Shown here piece after piece: positions 12,557 through 25,701 of a stretch of 64,000 nt of DNA. The notes beneath the pieces are model-generated. The model made no database searches. It worked only from the letters and a program-made list of their open reading frames with translations, and was not told where the DNA came from. The stretch's first letter is position 1. Every line of letters starts with the position of its first letter. Source of the DNA: Salvia splendens (Eukaryota > Streptophyta > Magnoliopsida > Lamiales > Lamiaceae); NCBI RefSeq assembly GCF_004379255.2, contig NC_056047.1:23822293-23886292 (forward strand), in the 5' to 3' direction. A program made the position numbers and the translations under genes.

Positions 12557-15500
12557 TAGACATGCACAAACCGAATCGGACCACCGGTTCACAAACCGGA
12601 ACCGGAACCAGCGCTGGCGGTTCGGCGGTTCAAGCGGGCCGGTTCAGGTTCAAAAAAAGCGTGAACCGTAACCGGCGGTTCAAAACCGCCGATTCGCCGG
12701 TTTGAACCGACGGTTCAGCGGTTCCAACGGTAGGATTCCGGCTAGGCGTAGGTTTTCAGGCTAGGTGTGCAGAAAAACCGGCGGTTTCCGATGGTTCAGC
12801 ACCTTTTTCAGGTGGAGCGTATATGTGGCAATGTATAGGCCTGAAAATCGGTCAGAAACCGCTGGTTTTTTGCCAGAAACTGACGGTTTTTGGCCAGAAA
12901 CCGGCGGTTTCCGTCAAAAACCGTGGACTGAACTGCCGGTTCAGTCCGAAACTGCCGGTTCAGTCGGTAAACTGGTCGTAATTTGAAATTTGAATTTTTT
13001 TTATTTGTTCCAATTTTACTCCTATAAATACCCCACTTCTCCCATCATTTTTACTCACCCCATTCTTGTGTTAACAAAGATTTCCTTCTCAATCTCAATT
13101 TCTCTATTCTCTATCCTCATTCTCTCTAATTGATCAAGTTGTTTACTACTATATTTGTTGTTGTGTTCGTAATTTACCATTTATTCAATACTCCATATTC
13201 CATACTACTTTCATTTTGCATTATGTCTTCTTCTCGTGGTGGACCGAGACGTGGTGATCGGGGCAAAGGAATTGCCCAATATCAAAGTAGTCGTCCCCAA
13301 AGATCAAAGCGACCTAGTCGTCGAGAAGTTATGGAAGAGGTTTCCCGAGTGGCGGCTAAATGCATGCAAGTAAGTTCTAAAAAATAAAATTATTTTTACA
13401 ATTCATAATTTCATAAGATTGAGTTTTTTAAATTTTTTTTGTGTTCCTAATTAAAACTTCAACTTATATAATATTTACAGATAGAAGAAGATATTAGGAT
13501 GACCATGCTACTCGCTGAAATGCATTAAGGTGGGGGAGGGGCGGTGGTAGTTCCCAACAACAAGATGACGAGTACGACGTGTCTATATCGTCAGACTCGG
13601 ACAACAATGATGATAGATCTCATTCTCGTATTCCGTCTAGCACCGGCGGAAATGAGGACATGCCTCCCCCTCCACCTACTAAAAAAGCATTGAAATCTGA
13701 TATTTTTGTTAAACACTACAAGAAGGCCCCGGTGGTAATTCCAAGTCCTAATGATCCGTTCTCTCAAGAAGAGACATCGGCGTTTCATGCATATTGTACC
13801 TATTGTGATAAAGTCTACAAATTTGCGAGTGGTGGGGGATATGGCACCCTCCGTCGTCATTTGGTGACAAAACATCTGGTAGAATGTGACACTGCCTCTA
13901 CCCAAACCCAACTAAACTTCCAACCCGGTGGCTCAGGTTCGTCAGGTACGCCTCTTTTTAAATATGATCCTAAAATTTTTGCTGACGTTATGACTAGATG
14001 GGCTGCAATGAAGCATTTTCCTTTTAATGTTTATGATGACAAAAAATTTGAGGTTACTATGCAAAGTGGTTTGAACGTAGATGTCAAAAGAGTAGATCGA
14101 ATGACCGTTCAACGATCTACCGTTCGACAATGTTTGGAGAAAAAAGTTGAATTATCACGTTATTTACTCAACTTGGGACACAAAGTGAGCATTTGCTCAA
14201 ATGTATGGACTGATTGTTTTAATAGACATTCATGCATGGGCATTACGGTTCACTTTGTGGACAATAGTTGGACTTTGAACAAGCGTTTGGTTTGTTTTAG
14301 AGAATTTGAGACACCACACACTGCACCCGAAATTGCTTCTTTAATTATTCAAGTTTTGAATGAATTTCAATTATGCAATAAGATATTTTCTGTTGGTTTT
14401 GATAATGCAACTGCTATCACGCATTTCAAACTGATTATGATGACCCCAACGCGCAATCCCAATTAGCCGACCTATAAAACTACAGCACCGGCGGAAGGTC
14501 GACCTCAGGTATAGTAAGTGAGTTAGATTTATATTTCGATTCACTCTTTTCCTTTGGTGATGAAGGTCCTACTCCTCCCACCCAAATCGATGTCCTCGAT
14601 TGGTGGGGAACACACGAGAAAGATTTTCCCATACATGCGTCAATGGCCAAGGAGATTTTTTCGGTTCCGGCTTCCACTGTCGCCGTCGAGTCCGCTTTCA
14701 GTGTTGGATCACGTGTGTTGGATGAATCAAGAAGTAAGCTCTCCATGAAAAATATGGAAGCCGTGATGTTACTTGATGATTGGGCCAAAGTTGACGTCAG
14801 AGAACAAGAAAATGATTGGGATGATCGTTAGGATGAATCACAAGAAGAATTCACCGGGGATGAATCGTAGGTCAACCGTCAACCGCCGTCCAAACAAGCC
14901 AAATAGGTAAGTAAGGTAAGAGAACTACGTGGGCTTTGATTCCCTAATGCAAATGAGCATTAGGGATACGTAGGCACCTCAACTTAAATTTTAAATTTAA
15001 GTTGAGCTCAAGTCCTTTTTCCCTTATTTCTTTTTTTTTCCATTTATTTCTACTTTAAAAATATGCAAATACAATTAAATAATTGTATTTGTATATACTC
15101 TAGTCGGTTAAGTAGATTTCTCTATAAGGCTAAATCCGGGAAACTTTTGACAATTCTACAATAATTGTTGATTGTTAGACTAAACTCAACATTTAAGGTT
15201 GAATTGCGAAAGGTGTCCTCAATTTAGTTATGTAGAAACATCTCCTTCGCCGACTAAGAGTATATATACATATAAATTTATTGTTCAGAACTTCAAGTCT
15301 ATTTTGTAATTTGTAATTAACTTCGTTGTATTTAAATTTTTTGTTTAAGACTTCAAGTTTTTTGTGATTTATAATTGTTGTAACTTGTAATCTCAATAAA
15401 ATTGTAATTTTCATCGAAATTTTTTGAATTTTATTTACGCACATTTCATAAATAAATAAATAAGAAAATGCAAAAAAAAAATCACGAACCGCCGAACCGG

Positions 15501-15657
15501 CCCGGAACCAGACCGACAGTTTTGAATCGCCCCATGAACCGGTGGTTTTTTGAACCGGAATCGGAACCGCCGAAACCCTTGGTCGGGCCGGTTCCGGTCT
15601 ATGAAAATGTTGAACTGTGAACCGCTGGTTCCGACCGAAACCGGCGGTTTTTGGATC
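12557..15657 (+). mobile_element. hAT transposon copy A, damaged
   Basis: It starts tagacatgcacaaaccgaat, which matches the end TAGGCATGCACAAACCG of the related element at 18336. Both subterminal regions are dense in ACCGGCGG/CCGCCGGTT repeats, typical of Ac-like hAT elements with clustered transposase-binding motifs. It encodes a broken transposase. The right end stops at about 15657 in ggcggtttttggatcc, short of the expected GTGCATGCCTA terminus, where copy B begins in opposite orientation. Confidence 0.8.
13223..14831 (+). pseudogene. hAT transposase, copy A (BED finger and hAT dimerisation domain)
   Basis: The first exon starts at 13223 with a basic MSSSRGGPRRGDRGKG segment and is spliced at about 13370. 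The main frame 13579-14466 has a BED-type zinc finger (C-x2-C in HAYCTYCDKVYKF and H-x4-H in RRHLVTKH), then DVMTRWAAMKHFPFNVYDD and the catalytic-domain text VWTDCFNRHSCM. After about 14425 most of the catalytic core is deleted. The C-terminal dimerisation region resumes in another frame at about 14560-14831 (IDVLDWWGTHEKDFP, STVAVESAFSVGSRVLDE). An early stop (CAT TAA at about 13525) lies where copy B has CAA. The gene cannot make an active transposase. Confidence 0.85.
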
Positions 15658-17469
15658 CAAGACCTTTGCAATTAAAAACACCGTTCGAATCTCACTGAAA
15701 TACTTAAGCCATTTTTCAATCATATAATATAAAACACACATCAATTCAGGTGTAGAGGAAGCATTTTTCATTGCAGTTTTAAAACCAAGTGATATATACA
15801 TGCAATGCTCTAAAACACGAACAACAGTGCAATATTAAACACCCGACAATTCAACAGTAGCATTTTTGAAATATTTAAACAATTTAAATAAAGCCACACT
15901 ATGTTCCCAACAACTATGCGAAAGATGTAAATCATGAACGAGATAGGTTCTAAAAAAGCACATAAAGAATTTTTATGCATCAAAGTAGAATTCAGACAAT
16001 CATATGTAGAATTCCATCTATGAGACATATCCATAGTAAAATTCGTATATCTTACATTCTTTTGATTGCAATATTTCTTCCAAGCTTTGCCAATAGCTGG
16101 CTTTTGGTGGATTAATCTAACTGCAGTTCTAATAGGACTAACATGCTTTTGCCATAATTCAAGCGCATCTTGTACACATAAATTTAAAATATGACATATG
16201 CATCTTTGATGAAAATACTTACCTCCAATAACCGGAGCACAAGCCTCAATCAAATCACTAATACTTGCGGTGCTGGCAGTTGCATTATCAAAACCAATAG
16301 AAAATATCTTATTGCATAATTGAAACTCATTCAAAACTTGAATAATTAAAGAAGCAATTTCAGGTGCAGTGTGTGGTGTCTCAAATTCTCTAAAACCAAG
16401 TAAACGCTTGTTCAAAGTCCAACTATTGTCCACAAAGTGAACCGTAATGCTCATGTATGAATGCCGGTTAAAACAATCAGTCCATACATCTGAGCAAATG
16501 TTCACTTTGTGGCCCAAGTTAACTAAATAACGTGATAATGCAACCTTTTTTCTCTAAATATTGTCTAACGGTAGATCGTTGAACGGTCATTCGACCTATT
16601 CTTTTTATAGCCACGTTTAAACCACTTTGCATAATAACCTCAAATTTTTTGTCATCATAAACATTAAAAGGAAAATGCTTCATTGCAGCCCATCTAGTCA
16701 TAACGTCAGAAATTGTTTTTTGATCATATTTAAAAAGAGGCGTACCTGACGAACCTGAGCCAACGGGTTGGAAATTTAGTTGGGTTTGGGTAGAGGTAGT
16801 GCGACATTCTACCGGATGCTTTGTCACCAAATGACGACGGAGGGTGCTATATCCCCCACCACTCGCAAATTTGTAGACTTTATCACAATAGTTATAATAC
16901 GCATGAAACACCGATGTCTCTTCTTGAGAGTGCAGATCATGAGGACTTGGAATCACCACCGGGACCTTCTTGTAGTGTTTAATAAAAATATCAGATTTCA
17001 AAGCTTTTGTAGTGTTAGTGGGTGGAGGGGGAGGAGGCGTCTCCTCATTTCCGCTGGTGCTAGACGGAATACGAGAATGAGATCTATCATCATTGTTGTC
17101 CGAGTCCGACGATATAGACACGTCGTACTCGTCATTTTGTTAGGAACCACTGCCCCCGCCCCCACCTTGATGCATTTCAGCGAGTAGCATGGCCATCCTA
17201 TGATCTTCTTCTATCTATAAATATGATATAAGTTGAAGTTTAATTAGGAACACAAAAAAAATTAAAAAACTCAATCTTATGAAATTATGAATTGTAAAAA
17301 TAATTTTATTTTTTAGAACTTACTTGCAGGCGTTCAGCCGCCACTCGGGAAACCTCTTCCATAACTTCTCGACGACTAGGTCGCCTTGATTTTGAGGGAT
17401 GACTACTTTGATCTTGGGCAATTCCTTTGCCCCGATCACACGTCTCGGTCCACCACGAGAAGAAGACAT
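15658..17469 (-). pseudogene. hAT transposase, copy B, C-terminally truncated
   Basis: The start at 17469 (MSSSR-type N-terminus of exon 1) and a second part at 17121-16519 match copy A closely. The catalytic region continues at 16517-15810 with VWTDCFNRHSYM, GFDNATAST, FHQRCICHILNLCVQDAL and DMSHRWNSTYDCL, a segment that copy A has lost. Defects: the first zinc-binding Cys of the BED finger is replaced (AYYNYC instead of AYCTYC), a frameshift lies at about 16530, a stop occurs near 17142, and the dimerisation domain is missing. Together copies A and B cover most of the protein, but neither is intact. Confidence 0.85.
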
Positions 17470-18147
17470 AGTAATAAATGAAAGTAGTATGGATGGAATA
17501 TGTATGGACTATGGAGTATGGAATAAATTTGTATATTACGAACACAACAACAAATATAGTACTAAGTAGTAACTAGTAAACAACTTGAGCAATTAGAGAG
17601 AATGATGAGATAATAGAGAAAGGGAGATTTAGAATGAAATCCTTGTTAACACAAGAATTGGGTGAGTAAAAATGAGGGGGGGGGGGAGTGGGGTATTTAT
17701 AGGAGTAAAATTGGAAGAAATAAAAAAAAAATCAAATTTCAAATTCGGCCGATTTACCGCCTGAACCGGCGGTTTGGACCAAAACCGGTGGTTCAGTCCA
17801 TGGTTTCTGACGGAAACCGCCGGTTTCTGACCAGTTTTCAAGCCTATACACTGCACTCTACGCTCTGCCGGTTTCGGAACCGTCGGAAACCGCCGATTTT
17901 TCTGCAAGCCTCGCCTGCAACCCTACGCCCCTTGCCGGAATTTTCCCGTTGGGAATGTTGAACCGCTAGTTCAAACCGGCGAACCGCCGGTTCATGGTTC
18001 ATGATTTTCGCGAACCTGAACCGGCCAGCTTGAACCGCAAAACCGCCGGCCGGTTCAAACCGCTAGTGCCGGTTCCAGTTCCGGTTCATGAACTGGCGGT
18101 TCGAAACTGCCGGTTAATGCCGGGCCGGTTCGGATTATGCATGCGTA
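15658..18147 (-). mobile_element. hAT transposon copy B, inverted and truncated
   Basis: On the minus strand it begins at 18147 with TACGCATGCATAATCCGAAC, followed by the same CCGG-rich subterminal repeats as copy A. Its transposase reads leftwards and is cut within an FLIAKVLD segment at about 15658, where the 3' end of copy A abuts. The two copies therefore lie tail to tail. Confidence 0.8.
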
Positions 18148-18335
18148 GGTGGGTTGTTCAAACAAACGTGAAGTTGGGCAGTTTAAAAAGGCTTTATATA
18201 TCATCTGGTCCTATTTGCAATGGTAACCACTGCATTACATGGCCCCACGTTTGCCACTTAATTTCTCGGTGTTCAATTACTTTTATTTATTACGTACATA
18301 TATATAATTTATTAGGATATCAACACCTTTAGGAT

Positions 18336-19548
18336 TAGGCATGCACAAACCGACCCGGCCCGGCGGTTAACCGCCGGTTCGGGCCCGCCGGTTCATGAAC
18401 CGGAACCAGGCCCGGAACCGGCGGGTTGAACCGGCAGAAGGGTTGAAGGGTCGGAAGGGCCGGTTCAGGTTCGGCAATATATTGAACCTGAACCGGCGGT
18501 TCAAAACCGGCGGTTCGGCGGTTCGAACCGCCGGTTCAAAGGGTTAAATAGTGTTTCGTAGGTTAGGGGTTCGTAGGGTTCGCGTAGGGGTTTAGTATAG
18601 CCGTTGGAACCGGCAGTTCGCGGGGTAAACCGCCGGTTTGAGGGGTAAACCGCCGGTTTGTCGGGGTAAACCGCCGGTTCGGGAGCCGGTTTCTGACGGT
18701 TCCGGCAACTTTTCAGAGGCTAGGCCGTAGGGTCAGTGTGTAGGCCTGCAAAACCGGTCAGAAACCGCCGGTTTTCGGTCAGAAACCGGCGGTTTTCTGA
18801 CGGAAACCGTGGACAACCCGCCGGTTTAGGGTTGAACCGCCATATGTTTTTGTATATGGAAAAACAATTACATAATTGTATTTGTATATACTCTAGTCGA
18901 TGAAGTATATTTCTCTATACGGCTAAATGAGGGAAACTTTTGACAATTCTACTATATTTGTTGATTGTTAGACGAAACTCAACATTTAAAGTTGAATTGC
19001 TAAAGGTTTCCTTAATTTAGTTATGTAGAAAGATCTTCTTCGCCGGTTAAGAGTATATATATAATACACTTATACGTTTAAGAACTTCAACATCGTTTCT
19101 TGTCATTTGTAATTAGTTCTTCACTAGTAGTCTCATTTGTATTTAAATTTTGTTTAAGACTTCAAGACCGCCATATGTTTTCAATTTGTAATTGTTGTAA
19201 CTTGTAACGTGTAATTTGTAAACATGCAATTTCAATAAAATTGCAACTTTATCCGTATTTTTTTCAATTTTATTTACTCACATTTCATACAAAAAACAAA
19301 CTTGAAAAGTGTAATGTAAGTTGATTAAAATTGAAAAGTTGAAAAATGCAAAAAAAAAAAAAAAAAAAAAATCGTCGAACCGGCCCGGAACCGGCGGTTT
19401 TGAACCGCCCCGTAACCCGCCGGTTTTTTGAACCGGAACCGGAACCGCCGGGAGCTAGGCGGGCCGGTTCAGGTTCATACATTCCCCGACCCTTGAACCG
19501 CCGGTTCATGACCCTGAACCGGCGGTTTTCGACCCTTGTGCATGCCTA
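18336..19548. mobile_element. non-autonomous hAT-like element with flanking 10-bp direct repeat
   Basis: The ends TAGGCATGCACAAACCG and the inverted GTGCATGCCTA are flanked exactly by CCTTTAGGAT at 18326-18335 and 19549-19558. The subterminal regions repeat ACCGCCGGTT many times. The interior (18850-19250) matches the 3' untranslated region of hAT copy A (15060-15400), so this is an internally deleted relative without transposase. Confidence 0.88.
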
Positions 19549-19571
19549 CCTTTAGGATCATCCAAATATGT

Positions 19572-19800
19572 CTAAGGTCATCTTTGACTCTAAGGTCATC
19601 TTTGACTCTTCCTCTCTTAGGGTATTCATGTAAATTATATATATCGTACAAATTTCAAACTTCTCAACACAATATCAACATAGTTTCAACGTAATATCAA
19701 TATAATTTCAACACAATATCAACACAGTATAAAATTTTCAAGATTTTGGTGTCAACACAGTGTCGATACAATATCAACAAAGCATCAACCGTTGACACTG
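19572..19800. repeat. short tandem and low-complexity repeats
   Basis: The phrase taaggtcatctttgactc occurs twice in tandem near 19572-19607. From about 19665 to 19800, variants of caatatcaacac / gtttcaacg recur in a degenerate array. The remaining sequence up to 20125 shows nothing recognisable. Confidence 0.6.
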
Positions 19801-20133
19801 TGTTGACAAATTCTATTGCTATTATTTTGTCATTTATTGACATTTTCTAACAATCTAAATCATAATTTAGAGTTTATGAGTTTGCATTTGATTACATCCC
19901 TCTGTCTATTATTCATATCTATAATAATACATTTTTCAATTCTAATAGTACTAAATGACTTTATAATAGAATGATACAATTATTCAATATAGGTCATTGT
20001 TAATTTTTTAATACAAGATAGTGTGATATTTTTTGTCACATGGTCAGGAATAAAAAATGCTAACAACTACTGCAACATTTAGGACACACTTACAAGAACT
20101 TTTCTTATGTCGGACCCACAGTGGGAGTTGGGG

Positions 20134-20785
20134 TAGGGATGTCAATCGGGCTGGCCCATCGGGTTTCGGGCCAACCATACTTGGATTGCGGATCAATCAG
20201 GTGCGGGCTAACCGAGTTGTATGTTTTCGGGTTATAAACGTTCAATCCTAACCCTAAAAGTTCGGATTTCGGGCTAGCCCAACGGGTTAATCGAATTTCT
20301 ACCGATAAGATTAAGATGCAAACAATCCAATAAATCATGATGAAAATTAGTTATATTTATAAAATATAAAATATTTAATTATGATAAATTTGAGATATAT
20401 GCTTAAACTCAATCATAAACATGATCAAATAGTAATATTTGAGATATTTTGTGAAATTTTAATGCATGTTTTAGAAATTTTAATTTATTTAACAATTATA
20501 ATATTAATAAAAATTCAATATATAATTTATATATTTAATATAAAATTGAAAGTTATTTTTTTAGTTATCAATATCATAAAATTAGTCAATGAAGTGTCGA
20601 ATTAAGAGTAAAAAAAATAGAATAATAGAAATTTTATCGGATTTTCGGGTTTGGCCTTAACGGGTTGCGGGTTAATCGGGTGCAGGCTTATCGGGTTTTA
20701 ATTTTATCGGGCTTGAAATTTTCGGCCCGATAATTTAGCGGGCTATTCGGGCCAACTCACGGGTTGCAGCTACACTGACATCCCT
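20134..20785. mobile_element. non-autonomous hAT-like element, TAGGGATGTC family
   Basis: The element runs from TAGGGATGTCAATCGGG to the inverted GACATCCCT, flanked by the 8-bp direct repeat AGTTGGGG (20126-20133 and 20786-20793), as expected for hAT insertion. Both ends are rich in CGGGTT/GGGCC motifs, the middle is AT-rich, and no transposase is present. The same family is seen at 63661. Confidence 0.85.
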
Positions 20786-21294
20786 AGTTGGGGGTGTCAG
20801 GCCATGTACCACGACATAGACCATAGTCGCAGGTGGGATGCGGACGAGCCACACGCGTGCGCGCACCTCCTTCGTGTCTCCATATGAATCATGCAACCAC
20901 GTGTGGCTCGTCTTCCAACATCTTCCAGCTAATCACAACAAAATCCTTTTATTTTTAAAAATCGACTACCATTCAATTTTAATTTCATTTTTACCATATC
21001 TTGAACCTTTTTTTATTTGGTTAACCATTCACGACATATTTCTCATTTCTATAAATATCTCAGTTATCACATTTATCATGCACATCCCAGTTTGTCCAAT
21101 TCTCATCCAAAATTTTCCATTTCTCATTCATTTTCTTCTCACAACTCTCCTAAATTGTGAATCCCCACAAATTGAATGCGCATTCATTTGATAACACATC
21201 CAACAATCAAATCGACGAGAATTTATCGTGGATGAGAAAGTCATATGGGAATTGCTGGGAGTTCACAAAGGTGATGCAGAAGTAAATATTAAAG

Positions 21295-21470
21295 AGGGCA
21301 ACAACGCCTCCATGGCCTTGTGTATGGAGGACCTACGTGCACCGAGAGTGTAACAATACCGCACGATGCCTCGTCGATTATTATTTATTCGACAAACCAC
21401 GACGGGGTGCAACTATATTTCGTTGTTGGTTCTGTATGCACATAGCATTGCTCGTAGGCATAACTGAAAT
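21295..21470 (+). pseudogene. PIF/Harbinger transposase, N-terminal fragment
   Basis: The frame RECNNTARCLVDYYLFDK followed by FRCWFCMHIALLVGI resembles the segment before the catalytic domain of plant Harbinger transposases (R-rich start, L..DYF....P, FRRRFRM...LF). It stops where the poly-A end of a minus-strand LINE begins (21484). The matching C-terminus appears at about 26995-27240 on the other side of the LINE, which suggests one element split by the LINE. Confidence 0.6.
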
Positions 21471-21699
21471 GTTAAAAGGGACATTTTTTTTGATAAGAGA
21501 GAAAAGGCTCAAACCGCAAAAAAAATCAGTGAGCAAAGGAACCAAAGTTCAGAACAAACAAACTAGTCCAGAAAAACAAGAAAAAACACCTCAAACCAAA
21601 ACAAGCAAGCTAAACAAAGGAAAAACACCCTCCATGCAGAACAATGAAACCAACAACTAAACAAACATCAACCAAAGCCACCAAACAAAAACTGACCAG

Positions 21700-22103
21700 G
21701 AAGTAGGGCGAGCTACATTGCACCTTTATGTTTACCAGTGTTGCTTCTGTGATTATGCTCCGTCCATCTTCTAGCTTTAAGTAAGTCCTCACACATTTGG
21801 CCTGGTGAGAAAGGAAATTTCGGGCACCACCCTTTAGTCCATGCTCCAAGCCTCCAAAGAATGAGTCTCTTCTCAGTTTCCCAGTTCTGTTCCATTTTTT
21901 GAAATATAACTTTATTTCTGAACCGCCAAATAGACCATGAGATCATATAGAATAAGGACAAATTCTAAAGTCAAATCTCGTGAATGGTGCTGGTGCATCC
22001 ATCCATGTAAGGAAGCAAGCCATCGGATCTTTGGGGAGACAAAAAGCAAGGTTCCAACAGTTGCATCCGAAATACCACAAGCTACTTGAAAACCTACAAC
22101 CAA
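21700..22103 (-). pseudogene. LINE ORF2 C-terminus
   Basis: The frame contains SWSIWRFRNKVIFQ and ILWRLGAWTKGWCPKFP, the usual end of plant L1 ORF2 proteins (W.IW..RN..IF... W..). It is broken between overlapping frames and has no intact start. Confidence 0.7.
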
Positions 22104-22111
22104 AAATAATA

Positions 22112-22292
22112 CTCCCTCCGTCCCGCACTACTCGCACCTTTCCTTTTGGGCACGGAGATTAAGGAGAATGAGTGATAGACAAAGTCAACAATTACGGTTG
22201 TAGGTAAAAATTGTTACTAAAAATGGAAAGAGTGCAAATAACTTGGGACGCCCAGAAAGGAAATAAGTTCAAGTAGTGCCGGACGGAGGGAG
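22112..22292. mobile_element. Stowaway-like MITE inside the LINE
   Basis: The ends ctccctccgtcccgcactac and gtagtgccggacggagggag are near-perfect inverted repeats flanked by TA. LINE coding sequence continues on both sides. Confidence 0.9.
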
Positions 22293-22502
22293 TATGATAC
22301 ACTGTTTCAGGTTCTCTCCACATAATGCACAAAGCTCATCCTCAACTCAGGGGAATCGGAATCTGAAAAGTCTTTCCTTTGTATTTAGTCTGCCATGTAG
22401 GACAAACAAAAGAGGAGTTGTGCACGCGGTGGGGCCACATTCTTCCATGCGTGCTTCCCATGACAAAAGCGGTTGCTTTCCTGTCCTACAATGCGAAAGA
22501 CC

Positions 22503-23841
22503 TGTGATGTGAATTAAATTGTAGTCTTATGTTGCATTGTATTAACACACTTTTTAAGGTGAAAAATGAACTCATTTTGATATATTGTAGGACAAAAGAC
22601 CAAGCTCAATGAGAAAGAGGAGAAAGGAAAAAGGTCCGAATATGATCAGTAATCAGCCCTGCAATATGATCAGTAATCAGCCCTGCAAAAGTAATTTCAA
22701 ATGCTTCTACAAGGCCACCATTACATTCATCTTAGAATAAGCTTCACGTGGATACGTCGCACGCCTCAATCGGAGCCCGGTAGAAGATACGGCTGTTTTA
22801 CGAAGATTGCGCAATGCGGTGAAAAATGCACGGGCCGGGCGTAAATTGCCCGACCCGGCGTTTTGCGCATATGTCGCGATACAGACAAACGCCCGGGCGG
22901 GCGATTTATGAGCAAAAAAATGCCCGACCGGGCAAAATTGACTGGGCCTGTTTTTTCAGCCCAAACTATTTAAATAGCTAGGGCACGACTTCCTATGGGA
23001 CTTTTGGCGGCTGGAACGTATTAAGTGAGAGAATTGGAGAAGCAAGATTGAAGCTTCATCCACCCAAGCCTTGTCCCCCATGGTATCTTTAGCTTGTTTC
23101 CTTGTTATTGTGACCACCATGGGTGGTTAGAGCTTTGGATTACTCCTAATTTGAAGTATGGTTGTTGAACATGAACTTCTTTAATTGAATATTTATGATT
23201 TCCTTTGCTTTTTAGTTCTTATCTTTGGTGATTATTCTTACCCTGGTTGATTTGAGCATGTAAACTTAATTCTAATGTCTCCTTAACTTAGAATAAGGAG
23301 CAAATAAAGATAAGGAACCTTCGAGTTAGAACCGATTATGTGATAAATCGAGGGCGGATCCTTTGTGTTGAATCGTGTTAGAAGCTAATCTAAAGCCTAG
23401 TATGCGTCTTGTAGGGGTGATAGGTTAGTGAGTAAAGCCTAGGAGACGTGATCAGCCTATCCTAGGTGTACAATTCCTCGATCAGTGATTAGTTGTGAGC
23501 GAGTGTAAAATCAACATGATCCCTAAAAGCATTGGAAAAATAAGTAGGAAATAGGAGTCATGTGAAAAAGCAACCCGAACCAAATTAGGAGTAGTTCTTT
23601 CCCTTTATTGTGTTAATCTCAAATTTACTTTCTCGATCTATTTGCTTGAGTCGTTTGTCCAAACCTTTAAAACTAGAATTTTATCACTTTTTAGTTAGAT
23701 TTAATAGTTTTAGCAATTATCGTCCTCCCTGTGGATTCGATACCCTTTCTACTACATTGCACGTCTGTATACTTGCAGAAGTAGTGTTTTTAGGGAATTA
23801 AAACTTGTTTAGTGAACCTAAATTACACCCTAGAAATCACA
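22503..23841 (+). mobile_element. probable solo LTR of a gypsy-type element
   Basis: It runs from TGTGATGTGAATT to AAATCACA, with LINE coding sequence on both sides. The 3' part reads ccctgtggattcgatacc followed by a cttgcag segment, the style of Athila/Tat-type LTR ends. A 24-bp tandem duplication lies near 22637-22686. GC-rich palindromes of the CGCCCGacCGGGCG type lie at 22830-22935. No clear 5-bp target duplication was found, so the exact ends are uncertain. Confidence 0.6.
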
Positions 23842-24063
23842 ACAACCTGCTGGTGAAAATTAGACACAGAGAAAGAGCCAGACTTGTCAAAAGCCCATAG
23901 TCTCGCATCCCTCGCACTCTCACTCATGGAGTCATGATCCACGACTAGGTTGAGATCTTTCACCAAATCCTCCTCCCATACAAATAGCCTTCTTCTCTAA
24001 GTAAACTTCCACACGCATCTATTTTCTTCTCATTTGCCTATGCTCTCAATCAAATTGTTTTGT

Positions 24064-25375
24064 TGGGTTGTTGAGGGTTGGTGCCCCTTGCACAACGGAA
24101 GTCATGCATAAACAAATAAATCAGATCTACAGATCTATTTGACCGATTATGAGATTAATTAACTACATGTTAAACAATCAAATTGCATGCTAGAACACAT
24201 ATATTTCATGCTAAGGAATTAAACCCTAATACATGAAAATACTACGGTTTAGAATTACCGAACTGATTCTCCAAAGAATCGTCAATTGCTTGCGCCTTCT
24301 CCACGTGATGTTCTTCGTACTCAACCACGAACGTTCTAATCTGTGTCCCGAACTCAGATAATGATCTTTGGGTGGGCAAAGCTTGTCAGAATTAGAAAAA
24401 AGATAAAACTTTAGATGTGTGAAGAACTTAAAATTCCCACTACCGGTGAAAGTAGGTCACGAAAATTATGAGAGAATTAATTATTAATCTCCTTTAATAT
24501 TGAGTTATAATGGGCCAGATTAGGGATCCATGGAGGTTGGATTTGGGTCAAACCTGTTGGACTTTTACTAATTAAATTGAGCCTCAATTTAATTCAAATC
24601 TAAACAGAATATTATTATCATCCACTATAGTATAATAATATTGACTGCCCGTCCAATCCCAAATTACGAGTAATCCGGGTTTTACCTCTTTAATTTATTA
24701 TTTCTCGTGTTTAAGATATAAATATTCGTTAATTAATTTAAGTCTGCTATTTGACTTTAATTAATTAATATATTTTTTCAAGAGTTGTCTAGTTAAAAAT
24801 CATTATTTATTTATTTGGAATAAATTCTAATAAGCCGGGTTTCTGAATAATAAAACATTTTTCGAACACCTCTTGAGAATATTATCAAACTGGACTCACC
24901 TAGCACACGATTCATTGCAATAACAATACTAGCACCTCTAGAGATTGATCACCACTACCCAAGATATCAGGATTCTCGGATTGTGAAAAATCCGCACCAT
25001 TTGATAAATCAAAGTAGTGCATAATCAATATCGTATGCTCAATGTTATGTCAACAATGATAAAGAAATAACAATCACCGAGACCTCGTCTTTCAGTAAAT
25101 AGCAAGAAAGACTTATCTCAACTGTTAGATCATTCAGTGCTATACCACACCAGTGTCGTTTATTTCCTAAGGTAAGGAAACATGCGGATTGACACTGCAA
25201 CCTTTCACGATAGGTAGTCAAAGCCTATCTAGGTTGTAAAATTTTATTTCTCTTCCACAAAGGACGGACTGCGTCACCTTCTATGAACTCGTTCACGACC
25301 AGTTTACTATGCAGATGAAGTAGACTTGTTTGCTTCTTATAAATACATAAGCTAACACCAATGCGATAAAATTAC
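24064..25375. mobile_element. LTR-like insertion in the LINE
   Basis: LINE coding sequence stops near 24060 and resumes near 25380. The insert begins TGTTGAGGGTTGGTGCCCC. A possible direct repeat TTGGGT lies at both edges. It has no coding region and is probably a solo LTR, perhaps Copia-type, but the right end lacks the expected CA. Confidence 0.45.
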
Positions 25376-25701
25376 TTCTTCTCGCCTTGGGTTAAAAGTG
25401 GATTATAGAGTTTATTGTATACAAGCAACTCTATCCGTGCAACGTGCTCGAAATATGTTTTTCAGTATACCAATCCTAACTGGGTAGAAATCATGAAAAG
25501 TCTAGAGAAGAATGACTTTAGAGTATCATTTCCATTCCATTTGTCAAGCCAGAATCTTGTTCTAGCTCCATTGCCCACTTTTATTTTATTCCTTTCTCCG
25601 CCACTTCTTGCACTTCTTTGCTAAATTATGAAAAGTTTAGAAATTGACACCACGTGCTTGATGAATTTCTGTTCTCCATCTTTTGGAAGTCCCTGATGTG
25701 T

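Noticed and set aside
13591..13911. Minus-strand frame in the hAT region
   Set aside because: Antisense of the BED-finger part of hAT copy A.
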